In this document: one piece after another, positions 16,501 through 23,767 of the stretch | Layout of the letters: each line of letters opens with the position of its first letter | Position numbering within the stretch: position 1 is the first letter of the stretch | Assembly: GCF_030163795.1 (NCBI RefSeq) | Contig: NZ_JASJOF010000004.1 | Coordinates: 248,001-312,000 of the forward strand | DNA: 64,000 bases | Source: Roseicyclus marinus | GTDB lineage: Bacteria > Pseudomonadota > Alphaproteobacteria > Rhodobacterales > Rhodobacteraceae | Direction: 5' to 3' | Made by a program: the position numbers and the translations under genes | Notes under the pieces: model-generated | The model's input: only the letters and a program-made list of their open reading frames with translations | Database searches by the model: none | Told to the model about the DNA's origin: nothing

Positions 16501-17310
16501 TCACAGCAGCTTTCCCATGCGATCGAGGGCACCTGCCAAAGCGATCACCAATGCCCTACGGTTATTGAGGTTTTCTGCCCACCCGCAGGATTCTAGAACT
16601 TCGATGATCGTCATCTGCGCGAGGCACACACGGTCGACCAGATACCGATCACGGATGCCGAAGCGGGAATCACCACCACGCTGGCTCGGGCGTATGCGAC
16701 GCACCGCCAGCGCCACGCCATCGCCTATCCTCCGATGCATCGCACGCAGCCGAGATGCATCATCGAGAACCGCCGCAATGAACGCATCGACGCCGCCGCC
16801 TTTGCCCCCGCCCATGGTCTCGAGCGACATGCCGCGCATACCCGACGCCTCCATGCGCTCGGTGAGGTTTCGATAGTCGCGGGCCACTTCGACCTGCGAT
16901 GGCGTGAATAGCGGCCCCTCACGCCGCGCGCGCTTCGGTCGCCGAGCTTCCATCACATCGAACACGTCAGTGACGCGCGCAGCATGAAGCCCGTGCCATC
17001 CGTCATCGACCTCGCGAAACCCGCCCGCCGCTGTCGGCTCGATCCGCTTGGGCATGAAGGCTGCAAGCGGTGCGCGAGCGGGCGCAACAGGAATGGCATC
17101 ACCACATTGCGGTGGTGGGCTCGACACAGCACGGATGACCTCAGCGCGTTCAGCAGGCGTCAGCCCATTCCAGACTGCCTGCCTTGCATCGGCGTCAAGG
17201 CATCGCAGGGCGCGAAGCCGATCACGCGGAGCGTAGGCCCGAAGCACATCGACCTGGTCTGCAACGGATGGCACCTCGATCAAGCGGGGCAAACGGCGCA
17301 CGACACCCAT
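16501..17310 (-). CDS. Conserved phage protein of unknown function at the late-operon border
   Basis: 269 residues from ATG 17310; a GTG one codon earlier is equally possible. The start follows a GGGAGGG Shine-Dalgarno and overlaps the preceding stop as TGATG. The N-terminal half is Arg-rich with a disordered Pro/Ala linker. The C-terminal 110 residues are helical (LETMGGGKGGGVDAF, RYLVDRVCLAQMTIIEVLESCGW). No known domain was recognised. Its position between replication genes and the HNH/terminase operon is where late transcription regulators sit, so such a role is possible but only inferred. Confidence 0.6.
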   Translation of the reverse strand: MGVVRRLPRLIEVPSVADQVDVLRAYAPRDRLRALRCLDADARQAVWNGLTPAERAEVIRAVSSPPPQCGDAIPVAPARAPLAAFMPKRIEPTAAGGFREVDDGWHGLHAARVTDVFDVMEARRPKRARREGPLFTPSQVEVARDYRNLTERMEASGMRGMSLETMGGGKGGGVDAFIAAVLDDASRLRAMHRRIGDGVALAVRRIRPSQRGGDSRFGIRDRYLVDRVCLAQMTIIEVLESCGWAENLNNRRALVIALAGALDRMGKLL

Positions 17311-17894
17311 CACGCAGCCCTCCCTTCGGTCAGATCGGCGATCAGAGCATTGGCCCTCTCACGCATCGACTGGTACCAAGCCAGCCACGACAGGTCGCCC
17401 GATGAAAGCGCCAGACCTCGATCGCGATCGGCAAGCAGCATCGTGAACCGCCGCGCGTTTGCCTCTGCAGTCTGCTTCAGCTCGCGAAGCTGGAACTCGC
17501 CGGTCGGCACACCCGCATGCGCCTTCAGCCAAAGGTACAGCTCAACATGAAAGCCTTCGGCGCGCGCCCTCGCCCCTGCCGCGCTGGCCATATAGCTGGT
17601 CACCTTCGGGCTGTCGGACGGCGGCGGGCGCTGGATGGTGTTGGCGAACCCGATGACAACTGCCGGAGAAGGCCAAGCGCCGTCACGGCTCAGGATGGAA
17701 GCCACCGCCTCACGCAAAGCGACCAGATCGATCTCGCTCATATAAGCGAGCCGGGACTGAAGTTCGGCAAGCCCTGCCACGTGCTGCCACTCAGCTACCC
17801 CTCGCGGACGTTTGAGCCGCAAGACGTTCTGCAGCGGCTCCAACAGATGCAGCCTCACCCGCTCCTTGCCATCTTTCAGCGCTTGCCTGTCCAT
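17310..17894 (-). CDS. Conserved phage protein, possible replication accessory
   Basis: 194 residues from ATG 17894, preceded by AAAGGGG at good spacing. The longer open frame adds 45 residues without a ribosome site. The sequence is helical, with LRLKRPRGVAEWQHVAGLAEL near residue 30 and SSGDLSWLAWYQSMRERANALIADL at the C-terminus. It lies between the DUF1376-like gene and the late-border gene, where helicase loaders or similar factors often occur. No family recognised. Confidence 0.6.
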   Translation of the reverse strand: MDRQALKDGKERVRLHLLEPLQNVLRLKRPRGVAEWQHVAGLAELQSRLAYMSEIDLVALREAVASILSRDGAWPSPAVVIGFANTIQRPPPSDSPKVTSYMASAAGARARAEGFHVELYLWLKAHAGVPTGEFQLRELKQTAEANARRFTMLLADRDRGLALSSGDLSWLAWYQSMRERANALIADLTEGRAA

Positions 17895-18048
17895 CTCTGC
17901 CCCTTTCTCAGCCCGCGGCGTCAGCCGCACTCCCCGAAGGTTGGTCACTGACCACCCGTAAGGGGTGTCATGTCTTGTCTTGTACTGTCCGTGCGTGACA
18001 CCGTTCGAACCTGTCACAGTCACTGTCACGCGCTGTCACTGTGACACC

Positions 18049-18708
18049 CTAGCTTGTTGTTCTTGTGAAGGAATTTGCGCCACCGAACGGACGCACACCG
18101 CTGTCGAAACCAAACTCTTCGACGAGGATCTGCTTCACGTTCTCATCGGTGACGTGAAGCCCGGTCAGGTTGAAATGGCGAACCAGCCGGTTCATCACCA
18201 TCGGATTTTCGAGGATCTCCCGGCCGACCTTAAGGCCCATCATCTTCTTGCGGATGCGAACCATCTTTTGCCGATCCTTGCCGGCCGTCTGCTTGGCCTT
18301 GTTTGACCGCTTCCGCTCGATCATCTCGGTCACGATGGCCAAAGTCATGGGATGACCCAGTCGCTCGAAATCGACGCCAGTCTGCGGATCCTCGACCTTC
18401 ACCGTGACCCAACCTCGCAGCGCGATGTCGCGCATCTCTTCCCATTCGGCCAAGGAAGCGCACCGCGCCAGCACTGCCAGATGACGGTCTGACATCGGCA
18501 GGGTCCCGGCTGGGTCCTGGTTGATCGACACACTCCAGAGCAACATGGCGGTAAAACCCTGCGCTCTCTGACCGGTCAGAAGGATCTCGGCTAAAAACTC
18601 CGATTCCATGAACCGATGGTGGTGGAAGGGATGCCAATCATAGTTCGACAACGTCTCACCGCGCAAAAGCGGCCAGCGAATGCCAGATATGCTCGGGGCT
18701 TCACTCAT
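18049..18708 (-). CDS. DUF1376-like phage replication protein
   Basis: 219 residues from ATG 18708, overlapping the upstream stop as ATGA. The N-terminal YDWHPFHHHRFMESEFLAEIL with FTAMLLWSVSINQDPAGTLP (residues 20-70) follows the pattern of DUF1376 proteins (WxPxxxxxYLxS... W...P.G.LP), found in phage replication modules in place of DnaC or O-like initiators. A Lys-rich middle (ERKRSNKAKQTAGKDRQK) could bind DNA. The C-terminus is helical. The role in replication initiation is an inference. Confidence 0.65.
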   Translation of the reverse strand: MSEAPSISGIRWPLLRGETLSNYDWHPFHHHRFMESEFLAEILLTGQRAQGFTAMLLWSVSINQDPAGTLPMSDRHLAVLARCASLAEWEEMRDIALRGWVTVKVEDPQTGVDFERLGHPMTLAIVTEMIERKRSNKAKQTAGKDRQKMVRIRKKMMGLKVGREILENPMVMNRLVRHFNLTGLHVTDENVKQILVEEFGFDSGVRPFGGANSFTRTTS

Positions 18709-19019
18709 TCGGCTTTTCTCCGCCCCTCGCGCTGCTTGACCACGCGCGCCTGTCGCGCAATGGCCCGCTGGTGGATCGGCTGAGACAACTGCTTTGAAAG
18801 CCGGATCAGAACCCATTCCGGATCAACACCGGCCAGCATGCAAACGTCTCGAAAATGCCGCGATGTGATCCAGCTGCGCGCCTTTTGGACCTCCATCGGG
18901 CCGTTCATTCCGGACACCGGATCATGACCGCGCAGGACAAGACCAAGCTGATCAAGCAGCAGCGCCTGCCAGAGCTTTCGGCAGGCCCTTGCGTCGATGT
19001 GCGCGAACTGGACGCTCAT
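18705..19019 (-). CDS. Small phage protein, paralogue A of a tandem pair
   Basis: 104 residues. The motif ACRKLWQALLLDQL (residues 12-25), RSWITSRHFRDVCMLAGVDPEWV (48-70) and LSQPIHQRAI are shared with the adjacent upstream gene at 19016-19399. It overlaps that gene by 4 bases and the DUF1376-like gene by 4. The C-terminus is strongly basic (RVVKQREGRRK). The function is unknown; small size and basic tail suggest DNA or RNA binding. Confidence 0.65.
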   Translation of the reverse strand: MSVQFAHIDARACRKLWQALLLDQLGLVLRGHDPVSGMNGPMEVQKARSWITSRHFRDVCMLAGVDPEWVLIRLSKQLSQPIHQRAIARQARVVKQREGRRKAE

Positions 19020-19399
19020 GCGCTCACCGTCCGCACCGCACCAGGTCCGCGCGAGAATGTGGCAGCCCTGAAATCAACCCGCGTTATCGGGCGATCGCTC
19101 AATGGCCGTGCGAGTTCGCGGGCTATGCGCTGCATAAGCCAGTCGACATCGACACCCGCTAAAGCGCAGACAAGGCGCGCATCCTCAGATCCAAACCACT
19201 CCCGCGCCCGGGCTGCTTCCAACGCCGGCACGCCAGTTTTCGACGGCCCGCGCTCAGCAAGCGCGCAGCGCAGCTGATCGACCAAAACGGCCCGCCACAG
19301 CTTGCGGCAAGCGACCGCATCCACATGGTCAAAAAGGCGCGCAGGCCTCGGGGCGCGAAAATGGGGCGGACCTGAAACGGAAATGGGAAGGCAGATCAT
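19016..19399 (-). CDS. Small phage protein, paralogue B of a tandem pair
   Basis: 127 residues from ATG 19399, overlapping the stop of the small membrane gene upstream (ATGA). VACRKLWRAVLVDQLR, AREWFGSEDARLVCALAGVDVDWL and LARPLSDRPI align step by step with the next gene downstream, so the two are diverged tandem duplicates. Longer open frames run into the methyltransferase in another phase and are not credible. Function unknown. Confidence 0.65.
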   Translation of the reverse strand: MICLPISVSGPPHFRAPRPARLFDHVDAVACRKLWRAVLVDQLRCALAERGPSKTGVPALEAARAREWFGSEDARLVCALAGVDVDWLMQRIARELARPLSDRPITRVDFRAATFSRGPGAVRTVSA

Positions 19400-19575
19400 A
19401 GAACCACCCCCATGCAAACGAGCCAGATCACAGCACACGCTGCACCAGCGCCAAGGGCGGTCGTAATATCCTCGAGCCCGCGACCAGGCTGAAGCACGAT
19501 CGTCAGAAAACCAGCGTAGAACGCTAGGACAGCGCCCCCGAGAAAAACCACAACGGCGCCGATCAGCTCGAGCAT
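19396..19575 (-). CDS. 59-residue two-helix membrane protein
   Basis: A small frame translates as MLELIGAVVVFLGGAVLAFY, a first hydrophobic helix, then a short loop GRGLEDIT, then a second helix around ALGAGAACAVIWLVCMGVVL. It overlaps the methyltransferase 3' end by 13 bases and the next gene by an ATGA, so it fits precisely into the operon. Two membrane spans and no charged core suggest an inner-membrane phage protein. A role such as superinfection exclusion is possible but unsupported. Confidence 0.65.
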   Translation of the reverse strand: MLELIGAVVVFLGGAVLAFYAGFLTIVLQPGRGLEDITTALGAGAACAVIWLVCMGVVL

Positions 19576-20312
19576 GCCGAGACCTCCGTGGGTTTCCCAC
19601 GCCCGACCTCACTCCAAACCGCCTCCGCACGGGCGACGGAAGCGTCGAACCATCGCGGCTCGATCTCGATACCGACAGCCGCGCGCCCAAGCCGGAGCGC
19701 CGCCTCAATGGTGGTGCCGGATCCCATGAAGGGATCGAGAACCGTGTCGCGCGGCAGCGTGCTGTTGCCGATGTAATGCTCCATCAGCGCAAGCGGCTTG
19801 GCGGTCTGATGATCATCAGCGACTGGGCGATGGGTGAACAGCTGCTGCGATCCGCAATCGTTGATCCGAAACGCCTCGCCCTTGAACATGAAAAGGGTAA
19901 ACTCGCACCGCTGCATGTACCAACGATTGGGCTTGGGGTGCCGAGTGTCCCAGACCAGGAGCCGGTGAAACCGGAAGCCTGCGCGCTCCATGGCAACGCG
20001 GGCCTCTGCCTCGTGGCGGTCGTTCACCATGATGTAGGCATGCGCCCGCGCCGTCAGCGCCTCGAACACCTGCGCGGCGCATTCAAAAAACCCTACAGTG
20101 GGGAAAAGAATGCCGTCGTTGGCATAGACATCAGCAGCGAACTTGCCGCCCATCGACCCGTCACCGACCTCGCCGCGCCCGCCAGAGGTCAGCGGATAGG
20201 GCCAGTCGGTTACAAGGCAATCGGCCTGCCCGCGCAAAGAAGGCAGGATCTCGCGCGCATCGCCTCGATAGAGCGTGCAAGGCCCTACCTTATGAACGAG
20301 CGGCGACGTCAT
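19563..20312 (-). CDS. Phage DNA methyltransferase (N6/N4 beta-class)
   Basis: 249 residues. The order is catalytic motif first (CLVTDWPYPLTSGG, residues 32-45) and the SAM-binding motif DPFMGSGTTIEAA near residue 193, followed by GRAAVGIEIEPRWF, the arrangement of beta-class amino-methyltransferases. The catalytic DPPY is changed to DWPY; Asp and the Pro-Tyr pair remain. No restriction endonuclease is adjacent, so it is an orphan, likely protecting phage DNA or tuning expression. It overlaps both the CII-like gene (4 bases) and a small membrane gene. Confidence 0.85.
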   Translation of the reverse strand: MTSPLVHKVGPCTLYRGDAREILPSLRGQADCLVTDWPYPLTSGGRGEVGDGSMGGKFAADVYANDGILFPTVGFFECAAQVFEALTARAHAYIMVNDRHEAEARVAMERAGFRFHRLLVWDTRHPKPNRWYMQRCEFTLFMFKGEAFRINDCGSQQLFTHRPVADDHQTAKPLALMEHYIGNSTLPRDTVLDPFMGSGTTIEAALRLGRAAVGIEIEPRWFDASVARAEAVWSEVGRGKPTEVSACSS

Positions 20313-20761
20313 GACCGCACCCTTGAAAGCATTTCGCCCGCTGCGATCATCCTCAGTGCGCCGCGCGCGGCCTCGAGCTGCACAATAGCCTCATCGATTT
20401 CCACCAAGGCCTGCGCACGATCACCCGAACGGCCACTGGTGACTGCCGCTAGGATCGCCGCAACGGCCTCTCCGGCCTCACGCGCTATGTCACCCGCGCC
20501 CTGGCAGAGATCATCGACAGGAATCGCACCGGGCTTTCCGAGGCGTTGAGCCAACAATCGCGTCACAGGAAAGCGGCCGAGACCGTCCTCTAGCGCGATT
20601 ACATCCTCGACAGTGAATGACAGCTGACCGGACGCCTTTTTCGAAAGCGTCCCCTTCGATCCGCCTTGGCCCCACCGGGCATCGAGAACTGCCGCTGCAG
20701 CGTCAAGGCAACCGTACCCAGACAGCAGCGCGCGCATTGCAGAGCGAACCTGGTCACGCAT
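20309..20761 (-). CDS. CII-like phage regulatory protein
   Basis: 150 residues from ATG 20761 with GAGG eight bases upstream; a TTG two codons earlier is a weaker option. Residues 14-60 (YGCLDAAAAVLDARWGQGGSKGTLSKKASGQLSFTVEDVIALED) look like a helix-turn-helix of the type seen in phage regulators that sit next to cro, followed by a helical C-terminal half rich in Ala/Glu. It is the second gene of the leftward operon after the Cro-like gene, the CII position. DNA binding is inferred. Confidence 0.6.
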   Translation of the reverse strand: MRDQVRSAMRALLSGYGCLDAAAAVLDARWGQGGSKGTLSKKASGQLSFTVEDVIALEDGLGRFPVTRLLAQRLGKPGAIPVDDLCQGAGDIAREAGEAVAAILAAVTSGRSGDRAQALVEIDEAIVQLEAARGALRMIAAGEMLSRVRS

Positions 20762-20878
20762 GGACAACCTCGTTTCCTGTGAAGGCGGTCTGAGCGCTGC
20801 TATCGACTGAAGCGCCGGACAAAGAAAAAAGGCACCATTGCCCGCGAAGCTGCAGAATGCTCTGAAGTCCGATCAAGG

Positions 20879-21133
20879 TCATGCAGCGTCTGCCTCCGGT
20901 TGGTCGGCATCGCTGTCTTGCTGATCGTTAATCGCTTGAAGTTGTTGCCAAGTTAGTTCGTGGCCGAGTTCTGCCGCCGCGTTGATGATTTGGACGAACC
21001 GCGCAGGAGGTATCCGTCGACCCTTAGCAAACCAGGGCCCGACGGTACCTAAAGGCTCACCAATGTGGCGAGCCATTGCGGCCTTTGAGGGCCATACGTG
21101 GCCCAGCGACCATGAGGAGGCGATCTGTGTCAT
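20879..21133 (-). CDS. Cro-like repressor
   Basis: 84 residues. WPSKAAMARHIGEPLGTVGPWFAKGRRIPPARFVQIINAA shows the helix-turn-helix of Cro/YdaS-type proteins (residues 14-53), with an acidic C-terminal tail. It is transcribed away from the cI-like gene across a 65-base gap that contains three palindromic sites, the standard lysogeny switch layout. Confidence 0.75.
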   Translation of the reverse strand: MTQIASSWSLGHVWPSKAAMARHIGEPLGTVGPWFAKGRRIPPARFVQIINAAAELGHELTWQQLQAINDQQDSDADQPEADAA

Positions 21134-21145
21134 GCGTCAATTCCA

Positions 21146-21206
21146 TGCATAACGCACGGATACTTGTCAATGCATCATGCAAAGGCGTTGTTGCGTGCAT
21201 GATGGG
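21146..21206. promoter_or_regulatory. cI/cro operator region: three 11-bp sites at 25-bp phase
   Basis: Sites are TGCATAACGCA (21146-21156), TGCATCATGCA (21171-21181) and a weaker TGCATGATGGG (21196-21206) overlapping the cI start. Starts are exactly 25 bases apart. On the minus strand a TTGACA (-35, 21170-21165) lies directly between the first two sites, so occupancy would block the cro promoter. The third site could adjust cI expression. Identical site types occur before the early operon at 22.3 kb. Confidence 0.7.
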
Positions 21207-21837
21207 CCGAAGCCAAATCGCCGAACGACTGGCTGAAGCTCGCGAGCTGGCGGGCTTTGCGAGCGCCCGAGAGGCTGCGCTTGCATTGGGTTTTGCCGAG
21301 TCGACTTACAATCAACACGAGAACGGCACGCGCGGCATCAAAATGGACGTCGCGCGAAGATACGCAGATGCGTTCGATGTTCCGGTCGAATGGCTACTGC
21401 ATGGTACAGGCGGTGAATTTATCGGCGGCAGTAAGTATCAAAACTTACGAACAAACTATGAAGAAAATCCAGACGTTGAGCCTTTTGTACCGCACGACCC
21501 AAAAGGTAGAAGCCTGATCCGACAGATCGCAAAGGTCATGTGCCCCCACTCAGATCGGCAAGCCTATTTGTTAGCGAGACGCACGCGAAGCGATCTTCTC
21601 GTAGCAAGAGGCGATGTCCTAGTCCTAGAGCTCACAAACGAATTGATCGAAGGTGACACTGTATTGGTGCAAGTGCTTGACGACAAAGGGCTTGCAGAAG
21701 CGCAGCTAAGGCTTTTCGTCGGTGGTCTCTTGATCGGCGCACCAGATGTCGAAAAGCGCGCCCTACCACCTGACCCTGGTCAAGTAAACGTTCGCGGTCG
21801 TGTTGTGGCCTCCCTGCGGGGACTTCACACTGCCTAG
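21199..21837 (+). CDS. CI-like lysogeny repressor with degenerate S24-type C-terminus
   Basis: 212 residues from ATG 21199 (a second ATG follows at once); no strong ribosome site precedes it, as for lambda cI made from its own maintenance promoter. Residues 1-65 are an XRE helix-turn-helix (AREAALALGFAESTYNQHENGTR, RRYADAFDVPVEWLL). The C-terminal 120 residues have the beta-strand spacing of S24 LexA/CI domains (GDTVLVQVLDD) but the catalytic GDSM and a clear catalytic Lys are not seen. RecA-stimulated self-cleavage is therefore doubtful. Its stop overlaps that of a convergent gene. Confidence 0.8.
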   Translation: MMGRSQIAERLAEARELAGFASAREAALALGFAESTYNQHENGTRGIKMDVARRYADAFDVPVEWLLHGTGGEFIGGSKYQNLRTNYEENPDVEPFVPHDPKGRSLIRQIAKVMCPHSDRQAYLLARRTRSDLLVARGDVLVLELTNELIEGDTVLVQVLDDKGLAEAQLRLFVGGLLIGAPDVEKRALPPDPGQVNVRGRVVASLRGLHTA

Positions 21838-22241
21838 TTGGCAAGCCGCAGATCGACGAGTTGAAATTCTTCAGTACCGCGCGGTCGAATTGCTTGGCAC
21901 ACGTAACTGGTTCTAATAATAGCCGAAAAAGAATTCGCGGCATCGACATACGACGAAACCTCATAAGTCCTTTGATCTGGTAGCCGCACTACACGCTCAG
22001 CGCTTCTTGGGTGCTCCGCCGTGCTTGGCGCGATAAGGACAGCCTCGATAGCGTCTCGACAAAACCTTACCGCTGCTAGTTGCCGAGCGACCTCACGATC
22101 GGCCGCGCGCGAGGCGAGCATATCGTCTGATTGATCTCCGTCTCGTTCGGTTAGCGCCCAAAGCACGAAAACTGCAAATGCAGCAATGGCCGCGCCGACT
22201 TTCCAGTCACGCATGGTGGTGTCGGCATCCCTTTTTTTCAT
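21834..22241 (-). CDS. Membrane-anchored hypothetical protein, possible lysogenic conversion gene
   Basis: 135 residues. A basic N-terminus is followed by one transmembrane helix VGAAIAAFAVFVLWAL (residues 15-30); the rest is predicted outside the cytoplasm and has two Cys (FCRDAI and YVCQAI). The last 35 residues are beta-like. It is convergent to cI with overlapping stops and lies inside the immunity region, typical of genes expressed from the prophage. The function is unknown; surface exclusion is one possibility. Confidence 0.55.
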   Translation of the reverse strand: MKKRDADTTMRDWKVGAAIAAFAVFVLWALTERDGDQSDDMLASRAADREVARQLAAVRFCRDAIEAVLIAPSTAEHPRSAERVVRLPDQRTYEVSSYVDAANSFSAIIRTSYVCQAIRPRGTEEFQLVDLRLAN

Positions 22242-22318
22242 GCTCGCATCTCCCAGTTCAGACGACCCGTAAAGCCTTAAATCGCAGCGCGATTCGCAAC
22301 AAGCGGCAGTCTGACAGG

Positions 22319-22384
22319 CGCATTTTGCACGCTTCGCGTATAGATCGATGCATTACGCATTGACACATTCCCATGCAAAATGCA
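22319..22384. promoter_or_regulatory. Early rightward operon control region with shared phage operators
   Basis: Three sites of the same family as at cI/cro are present: CGCATTTTGCA (22319-22329), TGCATTACGCA (22349-22359) and TGCAAAATGCA (22374-22384). The last two are 25 bases apart, with TTGACA (22360-22365) directly after the middle site, mirroring the cro promoter arrangement. The first gene with a good ribosome site starts at 22418. This is the best candidate for the PL-type early promoter under repressor control. The -10 box is not obvious. Confidence 0.65.
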
Positions 22385-22417
22385 CAGTCCGGCCCTGTGA
22401 ACGCCACGGAGGTCGTG

Positions 22418-22669
22418 ATGAGCGCAAATCAACTGTTCCAACCCTCAGCCAAGCCTCAGCCCGGTAAGCTCAACCATTTTTTCATGGTCTGCCGGGTGCC
22501 TCGCACGCAGTGGTCCGTAACGGAGCCCAAGCACCGGTACCCGACCCGCGCAGACGCTGAGACAGCGGCTCGCAATTTGGCACGCCAGACCGGTGAAAGC
22601 TTTGTCATCCTTGAGACCGTCGCGGTGGTGACACCCGCCCCCGATCCAACCGCGAAAGGCCTGCTATGA
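22418..22669 (+). CDS. Small early phage protein
   Basis: 83 residues from ATG 22418, preceded by GGAGG; a longer frame would start inside the operator. The sequence VTEPKHRYPTRADAETAARNLARQTGESFVIL resembles small phage proteins with a HxYPTxxxAExxA pattern, often annotated as hypothetical early proteins. The function is unknown. First gene of the early operon; overlaps the next by ATGA. Confidence 0.7.
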   Translation: MSANQLFQPSAKPQPGKLNHFFMVCRVPRTQWSVTEPKHRYPTRADAETAARNLARQTGESFVILETVAVVTPAPDPTAKGLL

Positions 22670-22992
22670 CCTGCGCGCACCTTACTTCGATCCCAACCAA
22701 CCCGGCGAACCTGCGCCGCATCGTGACCGATCCGGACGAGTCCCGCCCGGTTCAGCGTCTTGCCTGGGCGGCGCTCAAGTCCGCGCGAGGCCAGCCAATT
22801 TTTCAGACACGGCTGGCGGCGCTTGCGCTTGGCCGCGACCCAGCTGCGCCGGCCAAGGCTTACACGCTCGAGGCAACCGACGCATCCGATCTACCGGCTG
22901 CGCTGATCGAGCTTCTGCGCAAAGCAGTTGCCGAGAACGCCACGAGGCGCCCGCCCGGGATCGCGCCTGGTACCGGCGGAGACGCAGCATGA
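22666..22992 (+). CDS. Early phage protein of unknown function
   Basis: 108 residues. A helical central part (RRIVTDPDESRPVQRLAWAALKSARG) and Ala/Pro-rich remainder; no recognised domain. It overlaps both neighbours by ATGA junctions, so it is certainly part of the early operon. Third-position GC use is like that of the other early genes. Confidence 0.55.
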   Translation: MTCAHLTSIPTNPANLRRIVTDPDESRPVQRLAWAALKSARGQPIFQTRLAALALGRDPAAPAKAYTLEATDASDLPAALIELLRKAVAENATRRPPGIAPGTGGDAA

Positions 22993-23375
22993 AAGCGATC
23001 GCTCAACGCTTCGCGCTGTTCGACCCGAGCGGCGAACCGATCCTGAATGCTGTCGGGATCTGGACAGACATCGAGCTCGTGCGAACCTACGCGGGCACAG
23101 TCTACGGCCATGACGGCTCATGGCAGGCTTGCGCGGATGCCGGGTACAAGATCAGGCGGGTTGCCATCACTGAAGCCGAGCCTCCAGCCGAGCCCGACGA
23201 TGTAGCACTGTTGCGCGCCGCGCGCCGCATTTTAATGCGCGGGCACAGGGATGCTGAGGTTGTTGCCTTGGCACTTTGCACGGTCGACCGTCTCGATCGC
23301 GATCCGAAAATGCTCGCGCTATCTGCGCAGATCCGTGGCGCGGCCCATGCCGCGACCGAATGGGTTGCCGGATGA
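22989..23375 (+). CDS. Early phage protein of unknown function
   Basis: 128 residues. The N-terminal 60 residues look like a small alpha/beta domain (FALFDPSGEPILNAVGIWTD, GYKIRRVAI). After an acidic Pro linker a helical segment follows (VALLRAARRILMRGHRDAEVVALALCTVDRL). No family is recognised. ATGA overlaps at both ends. Confidence 0.55.
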   Translation: MKAIAQRFALFDPSGEPILNAVGIWTDIELVRTYAGTVYGHDGSWQACADAGYKIRRVAITEAEPPAEPDDVALLRAARRILMRGHRDAEVVALALCTVDRLDRDPKMLALSAQIRGAAHAATEWVAG

Positions 23376-23560
23376 CCGCCCACGCGCGCCAAGTCGAATT
23401 GACGCCGCAAAACGTGGCGGACGTCAGCATGGCAGCGACCCTGCACTGGCTGATCATCCAGCTGGTTGCGCAAGGCCACAGCCTCGCCGCGGCAGAGGCA
23501 GCCCTTACGCGTGGCGTTCTGACCGAGGCCACCGCGCTGCGAGAGGCGGGCCTCAAATGA
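23372..23560 (+). CDS. Small helical early phage protein
   Basis: 62 residues from ATG 23372, overlapping the previous stop; the longer frame lies over the preceding gene. It reads as two helices (VSMAATLHWLIIQLVAQGH and AAAEAALTRGVLTEATALREAG). No function assigned. Confidence 0.55.
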   Translation: MTAHARQVELTPQNVADVSMAATLHWLIIQLVAQGHSLAAAEAALTRGVLTEATALREAGLK

Positions 23561-23763
23561 GTTTCCGGGGGCATCTCTTCCTGTCGAGACCGGCGCAGCC
23601 TGCGCTGGAACCTGCCGCCCCCGTACCTGTCCGGGCGTTTGCGCCCAAGCAATCGCCCGGACCTTTTCTGACACCTCGCGCGGCCCTCCCCCGCCGAGGT
23701 TACCGCGGGCTGGGCCCCCTCCTCCTCCCGGCCCGGCCCGCGGATCCTAGACAGAAAGGATGA
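23557..23763 (+). CDS. Small Pro/Arg-rich early phage frame
   Basis: 68 residues starting at an ATG that overlaps the previous stop (ATGA) and ending four bases before the next start. The product is Pro/Ala/Arg-rich with low complexity in its second half, so real translation is uncertain. It is kept because the tight overlap matches the rest of the operon. Confidence 0.4.
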   Translation: MSFRGHLFLSRPAQPALEPAAPVPVRAFAPKQSPGPFLTPRAALPRRGYRGLGPLLLPARPADPRQKG

Positions 23764-23767
23764 TGCT

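Noticed and set aside
23557-23763. Possible CRISPR or repeat array in the Pro/Arg-rich early stretch
   Set aside because: No regularly spaced repeats are present; it is low-complexity GC-rich sequence.
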